Source of the DNA: Pelagophyceae sp. CCMP2097
Lineage: Eukaryota; Sar; Pelagophyceae
NCBI GenBank assembly: GCA_026770575.1
Contig: MU657482.1
Coordinates: 4,448-16,953, forward strand
Direction of reading: 5' to 3'
Length of the DNA: 12,506 nt
Under the pieces are notes generated by a model, which ran no database searches, was not told the origin of the DNA, and saw only the letters and a list, made by a program, of their open reading frames with translations. The position numbers were made by a program, and so were the translations under genes. Below are positions 1-7,502 of the stretch, in pieces (within the stretch, counting starts at the first letter, position 1; every line of letters starts with the position of its first letter).

Positions 1-7
1 AGCTGAG

Positions 8-30
8 CTTGAAAGTTAGCAACTTTCAAG
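8..30. repeat. Perfect 10-bp inverted repeat, 3-nt loop
   Basis: The arms CTTGAAAGTT (8-17) and AACTTTCAAG (21-30) are exact reverse complements around AGC. The same CTTGAAAGTT word recurs in the tandem array at 62-94, so this hairpin is made of inverted copies of that repeat. It lies outside any recognisable viral gene and may be host repeat or a remnant of an element end. Confidence 0.8.
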
Positions 31-61
31 CAACTTTACACGCAAATGCAGACTTTGAAAG

Positions 62-94
62 CAACTTGAAAGTTGCTTGAAAGTTGCTTGAAAA
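62..94. repeat. Three tandem 11-bp units
   Basis: The units are CAACTTGAAAG, TTGCTTGAAAG and TTGCTTGAAAA, and inverted copies occur at about 19-37. This is simple satellite-like DNA with no coding content. Nothing similar is seen at the right end of the window, so there is no support for calling it a terminal inverted repeat. Confidence 0.8.
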
Positions 95-151
95 AAGTGA
101 AGCTGTCTATTTAAAAAAATTGTCGTAGCAGGGGCAGGTTAAAAAAAACAG

Positions 152-190
152 ATATGTACAATTTTGATAAAATATCAAACATGTACATAT
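152..190. repeat. Strong imperfect hairpin
   Basis: The outer arms ATATGTACA (152-160) and TGTACATAT (182-190) and the inner arms TTTGATA (163-169) and TATCAAA (173-179) are perfect complements, separated only by a 2x2 internal loop and closed by an AAA loop, giving 16 paired bases. No gene is recognised beside it. By analogy with the hairpins at other gene ends here, it could mark the end of a gene lying left of the window, or be part of a small palindromic repeat. Apart from this hairpin and the repeats above, I see nothing in 1-268. Confidence 0.75.
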
Positions 191-268
191 TTAAAAATAA
201 TAATAAATTATTTTGTCATAAAAATGATGCGTCAAATGGTATAAATAAAACATTTCATAAAGATATAG

Positions 269-494
269 ATGACTGAAATGACAGAACCCCAAATTTGTGA
301 AGTGTTGAAAGTACGTAATGAAAGGATTTTTTTGAAGAATCGTTGGAACATTGAGATGAAGGACGACTCAGGTAATATAATTCTTAAAAATCTTATAAAT
401 CTCACGTGGATATGATAAAATGTTAACTAAATCATATAACATCGAGACAGTTGATGTATTATTATCTAAGGGGACGAGACAAACTGAAAAGTGA
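269..494 (+). pseudogene. Possible small broken gene, unknown
   Basis: An ATG at 269 opens 48 codons ending at 415. A second frame, open from 399, runs to a stop at 494, so a single shift near 400-415 would join them. The first part is charged and reads like ordinary protein (for example VLKVRNERIFLKNRW). I recognise no family. It is followed by about 90 bases with no visible content before the lipase end. It may be only a chance ORF. Confidence 0.25.
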
Positions 495-570
495 AGAAAG
501 AACGAAACGAAAGTCAAAATTCAATATTAAAATAACAAAATTAGGAAAGGATTATATTGAACCTGTTCTG

Positions 571-588
571 GAATAAATAAATTTATTC
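571..588. terminator. Inverted repeat on the lipase stop codon
   Basis: GAATAAAT (571-578) and ATTTATTC (581-588) are perfect complements with a 2-nt spacer, and the lipase stop (minus strand, 583-585) lies inside. It is one of a set of inverted repeats on stop codons in this window and a candidate 3'-end signal, although its AT-only composition weakens it alone. Confidence 0.45.
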
Positions 589-1243
589 ATAACGATATTC
601 GAAGCCTGAAGGCGGTTTAATTGTTAAAAAATCTCGCTGTGATTCAGATGGAATTGTCATATCCTTTTCAATATAATTGTCGATTGTATGGTCATCCAGA
701 TTTTTTTTCTGGGCACATAATACGTGCTTTCATTTTTTCTTGGTATAATGCTTCCGATACTTATTGGATCTTCATATGTTGTAAAATTATAAATCGGTGT
801 TTTACTTGCATTTTTTTTAAAAGTATCTTTCAGATCATACCAAGGATTTGATTCCGGTGCGTACGAATACACTGCTTCAATACCGTCATATTTTCTTCCG
901 AGATAGTTTGTAACCCCCGAGCCCAAACTGTGACCTGTCAAAAATATTTTTTCTTCAGTTCCTAAGTAATTTTTGATTTTTTCAATTTATTTTCTGCTTC
1001 GATAAAACGAGGGTTCGAGAACTGAGAATTTGTAAAGATTGCGCCGTCTGCTATTATATCCTGTAAATTATAAGGATTAGTTCCTCGCATTACTAAAAAA
1101 AAATTATTTCCAGTTGAATCGTCTCGATATAATTTCGAGCGTCTATCACTTAATTCTTTATTCTAAGTAAAGCCGTATGGGGTTGTGTTTGTATAAATTC
1201 CATTGGAGAGAAGTGAAGTCTTTTTTCGCAAATCATAGTCCAT
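583..1243 (-). pseudogene. Class 3 lipase (alpha/beta hydrolase), frameshifted
   Basis: This is a lipase of the Lipase_3 type, which hydrolyses ester bonds of acylglycerols or phospholipids. Seen directly: an upstream segment with RGTNP, matching the RGT motif near the oxyanion-hole region; then TGHSLGSG, the nucleophile elbow, with the serine codon at 927-929; then, in another frame near 690, DDHTIDNY, a good candidate for the catalytic histidine. The chosen ATG is at 1241-1243 and the stop at 583-585. Lesions are an in-frame TAG in the N-terminal part, a shift near an A8 run (about 1090), a shift near 985, and another at the A8 run near 700. The gene is divergent from the nuclease at 1285, with about 40 AT-rich bases between them. 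Lipases are known accessory genes in some Polinton-like viruses; a role in entry or egress is inference. Confidence 0.8.
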
Positions 1244-1284
1244 TAAGAATAATTTTTATTTTATTTATTTTATACGCATAAATA

Positions 1285-1740
1285 ATGTAGTATTACGATA
1301 ATGTTAATTTGGAGGAACAATACGAGAATACTGACAAAAATAAATTTGTGGCACTATTCGCGATAACTATGGATAATGTAAATGCTCGCAAAAAAGATGT
1401 TCGAATAAAAATCGGAATAAGCACATATCTCACGCAACGATTATATTCGTATAGTTTACCTATGCCAGATGTTTTTTTTATACTCGGTATATTAAGAATT
1501 AAAATAAAATATAAGACGAAACTCAGAGAACTTGAAGCAAAGTTACAAGATATATCTCGGGATATTCATTATCGTAGTGAAGCCAGAAAAAACAGTCGCG
1601 AGTGGTTGATCACGACTCCTAAAATTCTCACTGAAAGATGTCTTAAATTATACAATGAAAATCCTGAGTATTATTTAGAACCGCCAACTCATCCGGCACA
1701 AACGAATGGAGTAAACGTACCAATGATTCCATTCGTTTAA
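1285..1740 (+). pseudogene. GIY-YIG-like nuclease, T5orf172 type
   Basis: After the ATG at 1285 (context AAATAATG) codon 2 is TAG; the remaining 149 codons are open to the TAA at 1738-1740. An alternative is a downstream non-ATG start. The pattern fits the T5orf172/MUG113 branch of the GIY-YIG superfamily: a first strand VALFAIT, then IKIGIS (about residues 41-46) in place of YIG, the putative catalytic arginine in QRL (about 52), ELEAKL with the candidate glutamate (about 82-84), and REWL near 105-108, the usual EW[FL] signature. The canonical GIY tyrosine is not present, so activity is uncertain. Such domains are frequent in large DNA viruses and phages. The early stop is probably a nonsense mutation. 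A perfect hairpin overlaps its 3' end. Confidence 0.6.
1700..1738. terminator. Perfect 11-bp inverted repeat at nuclease gene end
   Basis: AAACGAATGGA (1700-1710) and TCCATTCGTTT (1728-1738) are exact complements around a 17-nt loop; the right arm runs into the stop codon. The mixed base composition makes this the most convincing of the gene-end hairpins. It is a candidate transcription-end or polyadenylation structure. Confidence 0.6.
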
Positions 1741-2078
1741 ATAAAATTAAAATAAAATTCTTTATAATATGGAAAGTATATATGATCTCAAAACATCGAA
1801 TTTAATTGATGAAGTTGTTTATTTACAAGATGTTTCAATAAATGGAGAAAATCTTATAGTAGAAAAAATGATGAATTGATAACATTTTATAAAATTCCCG
1901 AGTCTGTTGAATTTATAAAAACAATCGCCTTTAATAATCAAAATATAAACATTATAAATAATAACGAGAATGAATTGAATATCAAAATCCCTATAACAAA
2001 TATAATTGATGTTGAAGAAGTTGGGGATAATTGAATTTTTTAAAAGAGGATTTATCTCTCCAATAAGTTAATTTAAGA

Positions 2079-2325
2079 AATAAACCCGGCGTAAAAGGTG
2101 ATAAAGGTGATACAGGCGATGTTGGTCAGCGTGGTTTAACGGGCATTCCATGTTCAATTGGTCCAATCTCGGTAGTCCCAGGTATTTCCGGTCCTCTCTT
2201 TCTAATACCAGGTCCACGCGGAGGCGATGGTTCAGAAGGAAAAGACGGTAAAGACGGTTCAGACGGTGTCGGTCAAGACGGTAAAGACGAAAAAAACGGT
2301 TTAGACGCGCTTCTTTTACAGCCAA
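2079..2325 (+). repeat. Collagen-like Gly-X-Y region
   Basis: One open frame (2067-2336) begins PGVKGDKGDTGDVGQ and later has SEGKDGKDGSDG, with glycine every third residue in both stretches. The middle part is degraded and keeps only scattered glycines. Collagen-like segments form trimeric rods and are common in viral fibres. The frame ends at TAA 2334-2336, after which the fibre continues in another frame. The minus-strand ORF over this region is a shadow of the periodic sequence. Confidence 0.8.
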
Positions 2326-2453
2326 TAATCCCATAAATCTAAATAATTCAACTCAATTCTCGTTAAATTATAACGATACTTTAGCGATTAATACCAGTGG
2401 AAAACTCGGTGTAATTTACCCCCTGATCAAAATACGACTTACACAAGTTCTTC

Positions 2454-2665
2454 GGGAATCAATCAATCTGGGACGAATTTTTCATTGACAAATATGCTCT
2501 ACACAAAAATAGAAACCGATAACATTATCACAGATTCAAGAAAAAATTAAATTAAATATCGGACTTGTCAGGGATGTCTCTAATTATCTACTTATTGATT
2601 TTTATAGTTCTCTTAGTATAGTAGCAGGACAATTAAATGTGAATTTTCCTATCGATAACTACACT
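2454..2665. repeat. Fibre shaft module, copy A of a direct duplication
   Basis: This segment is closely repeated at 3073-3283, offset 618-619 bases. Shared landmarks include the words for SGTNFSLT, LLIDF and LNVNFPID. Copy A has one extra base in an A-rich stretch near 2540-2550 relative to copy B, which shifts its frame. A third partial copy of the SGTNFSLT-like start lies near 3779-3850. Confidence 0.85.
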
Positions 2666-2671
2666 ACATAC

Positions 2672-2923
2672 ACACGCGGAACAAATGTCTCAATATCGGG
2701 GACAAATGTGATATCTTCATTGGATACTTAATACACAGGGGGCACAAAAGTTTCAATTTCTGGGACAAATGTGATAAATTCAGTGGATACTAAGTACACA
2801 GGGGGCACAAATGTTTCAATTTCTGGGACTAATGAGATAAATTCAGTGGATACTAAATACACAGGGGGCACAAATGTTTCAATTTCTGGGACAAATGTGA
2901 TAAGTTCAGTGGATTCTAAATAC
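2672..2923. repeat. Four tandem 63-bp repeats coding 21 residues each
   Basis: The units are 2672-2734, 2735-2797, 2798-2860 and 2861-2923, with a degenerate partial fifth after that. Each codes roughly TGGTNVSISGTNVINSVDTKY. Unit 1 ends with a TAA (2729-2731) where the others have AAG or AAA. The repeat is in frame and is part of the fibre shaft; it is not a CRISPR array because the units are contiguous without spacers. Confidence 0.9.
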
Positions 2924-3072
2924 ACGGTTACTGGGACCAGAATTTCATTAATTTCAAACGTAATCAGGAAAACGTTGCCGAATGTGACAACAACACTCAC
3001 AGCAACAGGAGCATCATCTATTTCTGGCACATATCTGAATTTTATAGTTAATACACCATTATCGGCTTCAGG

Positions 3073-3283
3073 TGGAATCACTCAATCTGGGACGAATTTT
3101 TCATTGACAAGTATACCCTACACAAAAATATAAACCGTTAACGATATCACAGATTCAAGAAAACTTAAATTAAATTCCGGACTTGTCAGTGAAGTCTCTA
3201 ATAATCTACTTATTGATTTTAATAGTTCTCTTAGTATAAAAGCAGGTAAATTGAATGTGAATTTTCCTATAGATAACGACACA
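3073..3283. repeat. Fibre shaft module, copy B
   Basis: This is the partner of 2454-2665. It keeps its frame across the position where copy A is shifted, but has TAA at 3131-3133 where copy A reads GAA. The two copies therefore carry different lesions. Confidence 0.85.
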
Positions 3284-4482
3284 ACTTATCATGTAAATAA
3301 AAGCACTGCTTTGTCTATGAGTGGTACGACAATAGGACTTCGCTGAAATCCATCCAGTATGCGCGTTAATTTAGCATCTCAATTGGAAACTATTCCATTC
3401 AAGTTTTTCCCAAATTCCACGACAACCCCGATTATTTATAAAGAAAAATTCAACCCATTGTTCAAAGAATTTGATCTCCAATTACGGAAGGATGATAATG
3501 ATTTTAGTTTGAGTGAAAGCGGAGCATTACAATGAAGAGCACCCACAATAGTATCGACTTTATCATCTGGATTGTCTGTATAAATTGAAACAGTCTTAAA
3601 CAACATCCAATAAAATTTATTACTCAGCCCAATATTAGGATACGATTTAAATGGTGCATTGGCGATTTTGACAGATTATATATAAACAGCGACAACTTCG
3701 AACATTATTATAAACAATACACTGAGAACGATTAACTCAATTAATACCGAATACACAAGTGATGGAGGTATTGACCTCCAAGGTACAAATTTTTCATTGA
3801 CTAATATCCCATACACTAAAACAGAGACAACAAATTTAATAAATTCTTCTGTTTTTAAATTGAAACTCATAGAGCAGTTGTAGCCGAGATCTAAATAGAT
3901 TCTAAATTGTCAATAGCATCCATTCAACTCAATTCATCGGAGATGAGGTTCGGAAACACTACACAAAACAATTTTGAATTATCTGGAGATAATACACTTT
4001 CCGAGCCAAATTCTGGTTATAAACTAGTAATTAACAGTGTAAATGGTTTTAAATTTTCAAATTGTATGTGGTTTGACAAACAATTTCCAAACGAGTTAAA
4101 ATTTTCTTGCCGATTAACGAGCGCGCACACGTATAACTTGCTTGGATTTGCTACAACTACGCCAGACATTTCATGTAAAGACAAAGTAAGTGATATAGAA
4201 ACAAAAATTTGGAAGTCTTCATATGACACGATTATGATAAATCGAGCAAGTTTGTACTATCCGAATCAAATTACAGATTTAAGTTATGACCCGTTTATTG
4301 ATACACAAACATCTAGTAGCATTACACAATCGGGAACGGCAATTAGATATAAATTCATTGTACAAAACGGACAATTTTGTTTATTTGTCAATTAAGTTAA
4401 TAGAGCGACTGGAAAATATAGAATTTTAAACCTTGTTTTTTTTTGTTTATACAAATGCAGGGAACACGAACGCTGTGAATGA

Positions 4483-5392
4483 TATAATTTTAAAAATCTC
4501 AATTCAAATAAACTCGATGAATTTTGTTCTAATAAAAATAAACTTGATTTATTGACACCATTTATTTACAAAAATAATAGCATTTATGTGGACTTCGACG
4601 ACACACTAGTTTTAAAAATAACCAATTAAGCGTAAGACCTTACGAGACCGACTTCGAGAAATTTTCAAACTAACCGCCAGCGGGGCATCATCGGTTACGG
4701 TTCTCTATCCTAATTTTAATATCCTATCAAATGATACTGAATACCGTGCTTGGGCAGGCATATCTATTTCATCCAATGTCATTTCAACAAATCATTTAAA
4801 AACTATTGATCGGGATACAACTGGTTTTATTGTAAAAGACACAATTACGGCTCAAAAATTGCGCGTCAAATTTAGTGAAGAATTTATTATCATCAACTCG
4901 GTTGTAAATAAAACCGAAATAAAATTGAACAATCCTTTTGATGTCAACTGTATCGCACACGCACGAGTAAATAGTTTTAATGGATTATCTCCGGATTCAT
5001 ATGGGGTTGTTTCGAGACGGCAAAGTAGAGGCACTTATTTAATTCAATTTTATCCGTGGTGTAACTATCGTAATATTACAATTCAATCAACAATTTCTGG
5101 GACAAATGCTGGAATGATCCTCGTCGATGAATACCCAACCTGGAACGGAAACGGCGCAAGATCTTATGGTTTTATGGTTTACATACGCGCGGGTAACAAT
5201 GAATGGGTCAATTTCTCATTTTTTTTATGTGTTCTGTCTCAAGCAAGAAAGATATTATTATTGCCTGCGAGGTTGTTTCCGGATGATCCTATTTTAAAGG
5301 ATGAAGCAAGAAGTTACTGTATCCCAAAATCACCCAAAGAGTTGTTATTACAAGGACTTTACGATAAAAAAAGAGACTTTACTGGAAGATAA
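4483..5392 (+). pseudogene. Second fibre-like region or fibre C-terminus
   Basis: A frame open from 4483 to 4629 contains IYVDFDDTLVLK, which reads like another beta-spiral shaft repeat. It shifts, and a frame open from 4630 to the TAA at 5390-5392 codes about 250 residues rich in beta-prone segments, Asn, Ser and Thr (for example NITIQSTISGTNAG), as expected of a fibre head. No convincing start codon with the local TATA(AT)ATG context is seen, so this may be a separate fibre gene that lost its start or a continuation of the preceding gene. The last 45 residues (with LLLPARLFPDDPILKDEA) differ in character and could be a frame artefact or part of another protein. No enzymatic motif is visible. 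Confidence 0.45.
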
Positions 5393-5401
5393 TTCAATTA
5401 T
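5389..5401. terminator. Inverted repeat between convergent genes
   Basis: ATAATT and AATTAT flank a single C and include the stop codon of the fibre-like region (5390-5392). It also lies about 25 bases past the stop of the minus-strand gene at 5427, so one structure could serve both convergent genes. It is AT-only and short. Confidence 0.35.
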
Positions 5402-5426
5402 TCTATTTTAATTTTTATTTTTCTTC

Positions 5427-5627
5427 TTAATCTTCAAGAATATCCTGAATGAATTCATCTGTTATTGGAACGCTATCGATTTTAATACAACCAATCTCAC
5501 AGTGGGAGATTCTCGTGGGTAAGCATGTTTTGAGAGTGCGATAATAAAACAGTCCGATAACGCCGTTTAAAGAAATAATTTTAAAGGATTTTTCAGCATC
5601 CAACTCTTAATTAAAATCGAACATCAT
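5427..5627 (-). pseudogene. Small conserved-looking protein of unknown function
   Basis: Starting at the ATG at 5627 (a second ATG follows immediately) the frame is 66 codons long to the TAA at 5427-5429, broken only by a TAA at codon 7. The remaining sequence includes KIISLNGVIGLFYYRTL and ends in an acidic tail, TDEFIQDILED. There is no signal peptide or known motif. It is convergent with the fibre region. The minus strand is otherwise unused here and the frame is long enough to be more than a shadow, because no plus-strand gene overlaps it. It could be a small virion or regulatory protein; no function is assigned. Confidence 0.5.
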
Positions 5628-5859
5628 ATAAATTTTTATTTAATAATGTATGTTGGACATTCTTTTTTATGAATATGAAATAAAAAAAGAAGATTAATCT
5701 TACAAATAACGTAAGATTTATAAAATATAAATATTTGGTTACTGTTGCTATAAAAAATCAATAAAAGAAATTGAAATGAGCCGAACCGCATTTTCCACAG
5801 CAAGTAGAATGGAACAATTAATACGACCGACCTTATTTTTATTTTTTTTTAAAAGATAT
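5628..5859. other. AT-rich intergenic region before the penton-like gene
   Basis: This stretch separates a minus-strand gene from the plus-strand penton-like gene, so promoters for both should lie here. It contains A/T runs and an in-frame upstream ATG at 5776 that would extend the penton-like ORF by 28 residues ending in a phenylalanine run. I prefer the ATG at 5860 because it is followed directly by the conserved-looking region. Confidence 0.4.
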
Positions 5860-6783
5860 ATGAGTAAAACCATTCCCAAAATAAATTTATCGAGCGTCGA
5901 TGCTATTCGAAATGAAACTGATAATACATACTTTTTCGATTTGTCAGAGACAATTCTTTTAAAAGGCAATACTTGCTATGTTGAAGTTTCTGATTTTCAA
6001 GAAATGAATTCAATACATAACAAAAAAAATAAAAAAAAATAAAATAAAAATAAAAAATGGACTGGAATTTACTTCGATATTGGGAGAAAGCATTTATAAC
6101 ACAACGGATATTTTTGTGACATTAAAACCTTTTTTAAAAAATAAACCACTTATTGTTCAGTATTATTTGATTGAAAAACATTAAAATACAGTATATCCAG
6201 TCATGATATTTCCGCGTTATCTGGTTCGTTTTTGGAATTCTCAAACATGACAAAAGTTGTCGGTAATCAGATTTTTGAGATGACGTCGGACTCTGTTATT
6301 GATGAATTTAAAAACCTACAAAACACATCATTTTTGTCGATATGAAAACGGTAAATGTGACTACCAACAATAACACGCTTTATATGGGAAATTGTGATGC
6401 GAAAATACCGGTTCTTTGTAGTTTCGGACAGTATATAATATTCGAAAACACAAATCGAAATTTATGACGAAATTATCGACTCTTTTAAAGTGGAGGTTTT
6501 AAATGACAACGACGACGATGTTCTAACAAATATCTCATGGACGATGACAGTAAAATTGACGATAAAAGAAAGCGAAGAGATTAAACAGACGAAGTTGGAT
6601 GCTAAAATAGTCTATAAAGAAAATATGGCAACGAATCGGAGTTATCCGATTGTGAATAATAACGTGAGTATAATTAAAAGTTCTCGCGATTTATATGAAG
6701 AAAGATTTTTAATTTTCAAAAAGGCTTTTTTATACATCAATTTTTATTCATTTACAGAGAAAGATTTGAAAAATGTTTATTAA
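5860..6783 (+). pseudogene. Penton-like minor capsid protein, heavily frameshifted
   Basis: By position (upstream of core-like and capsid genes) and by texture this is the vertex (penton, single-jelly-roll) protein of Polinton-type viruses. The first frame begins MSKTIPKINLSSVDAIRNET and contains GNTCYVEVSDF. It runs into an A-rich tract (6017-6057) and a stop at 6040-6042. Coding continues in pieces: 6056-6184, about 6202-6345, about 6330-6465, then 6490-6783, each in a different frame from the previous one. The last piece includes NISWTMTVKLTIKE, the sort of beta-strand end expected of a jelly roll, followed by about 60 further residues. At least four frame changes make this the most damaged gene here. 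The penton identity is inferred from context; no decisive motif exists. Confidence 0.55.
6017..6057. repeat. A-rich low-complexity tract inside the penton-like gene
   Basis: About 40 bases are almost purely A with scattered T. They code Asn/Lys in the first frame and then a stop. The flanking coding sequence resumes in another frame right after it. It resembles slippage expansion or an inserted A-tail and is one break in the gene. Confidence 0.7.
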
Positions 6784-6787
6784 TAAA
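6776..6787. terminator. 12-bp AT palindrome on penton stop
   Basis: TTTATTAATAAA is self-complementary and contains the stop codon at 6781-6783. It fits the series of inverted repeats on stop codons, but alone it is weak because it is all A/T and has no loop. Confidence 0.25.
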
Positions 6788-6834
6788 ATTAAATTTAAAA
6801 ACCAACTTAATAATTTTTATTTATAATATATATA

Positions 6835-7365
6835 ATGGGCTTTCGACAACTCGTAAGAAAATCGAATCGTCAGGCGCAAACCATTGGACGTTAAAGTGCT
6901 ACTCATGCGAGAAGTATAGGTCGAAAAGCGCCATCAATAATTATGAATACAGGCTCTGCGCTCGCAACTCTCGGTAAGGTTGGAGAGGCAGCAAAAGGAG
7001 TCATCGCTATGACCGGAATTGCTGAAATCGCTCTCCCTCTGCTTGCGGCATCTGAGGTTTTTCAATATACAGGCAAAGGGGTGAGCGGTGTGGGTAAAGA
7101 GGCATATGATATAAACAATGGTGAATATATGCAATTGAATTTGAACTCGAATGCTTTTGACGCTCTTAGTGTTAAAGGTATATCCACGCGAAATTATAAA
7201 AATATAGAAACAAATAACAAAGGTTTACAAATTACTCTCATCAAAGATGGAATCAATCTTCCTGACACTCCCTTTATTTTAATAGATACTCTGCCAAAAG
7301 ATTTAATATTTTCCTTTCATCCGATCGATTTGGTGGAAAACCCCCTTTTAAAGCATGTCTTATAA
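6835..7365 (+). pseudogene. Basic/hydrophobic virion core-like protein
   Basis: The ATG at 6835 follows AATATATATA. The frame is continuous for 176 codons to TAA 7363-7365, with one TAA at codon 20 (6892-6894). The N-terminus is rich in Arg, Lys and Gln (MGFRQLVRKSNRQAQ, then ARSIGRKAPS) and is followed by a hydrophobic, Ala/Gly/Ile-rich part (about residues 37-75, for example GVIAMTGIAEIALPLLAA). A basic head with a hydrophobic or amphipathic segment is the character of small adenovirus-type virion proteins (pX or pVI-like) in adintoviruses, and the place between penton and capsid genes suits that. Translation from the internal ATG at 6943 would skip the stop but lose the basic head. Homology is not proven. 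Confidence 0.5.
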
Positions 7366-7409
7366 TTGAGTTTTCATATTATCATGGTTGAAAAATGACA
7401 TATGTGCAT

Positions 7410-7449
7410 GTTTCTTAGTTTCTAAGTTTCTAAGTTTCTTAGTTTCTAA
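7410..7449. repeat. Five tandem 8-bp repeats upstream of the capsid gene
   Basis: The units are GTTTCTTA or GTTTCTAA, contiguous at 7410-7417, 7418-7425, 7426-7433, 7434-7441 and 7442-7449. They lie in the intergenic space 54 bases before the capsid ATG. They may be a microsatellite or a cluster of regulator sites; the sequence alone does not decide. Confidence 0.9.
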
Positions 7450-7502
7450 ACAAAATTAATAAAATTAATAAATAAATAAAAATAAAAACTATACATTAAT
7501 TT

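Larger units (their letters stand above)
1769..4482 (+). pseudogene. Fibre-like protein with collagen-like and beta-spiral shaft
   Basis: The ATG at 1769 follows TTTATAAT. The protein would be a trimeric attachment fibre. Order: an N-terminal tail (1769 to about 2035, broken by a stop at 1877-1879 and a shift); a collagen-like Gly-X-Y stretch (2079-2325); shaft segments of the kind seen in adenovirus fibres, such as SSLSIKAGKLNVNFPID; four 21-residue repeats (2672-2923); and a head-like C-terminal region from about 3890. From about 2545 to 3882 one frame is readable with stops at 2729, 3131, 3344, 3533, 3581 and a few more; it then shifts, and 3907-4392 is open. The stop at 4393-4395 looks like nonsense because the frame continues sensibly after it. 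Stops replace AAG/AAA or GAA codons present in sister repeats, so the gene is decayed. The triple beta-spiral assignment is by motif reading; the 3' boundary with the next region is not resolved. Confidence 0.65.

Noticed and set aside
1..190. Left repeats as terminal inverted repeats of the element
   Set aside because: No matching inverted sequence is present at the right end of the window.
2068..2334. Minus-strand ORF rich in Arg and Leu
   Set aside because: It is the antisense shadow of the collagen-like Gly-X-Y sequence on the plus strand.
2672..2923. CRISPR-like array
   Set aside because: The 63-bp units are contiguous, in frame and translated as a protein repeat; there are no spacers.
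2728..3081. Minus-strand repetitive ORF
   Set aside because: It is the antisense of the 63-bp fibre repeats, whose plus-strand reading fits the flanking fibre.
4017..4229. Minus-strand ORF within the fibre head-like region
   Set aside because: It is a shadow of the plus-strand frame 3907-4392, which is longer and continuous with the fibre.
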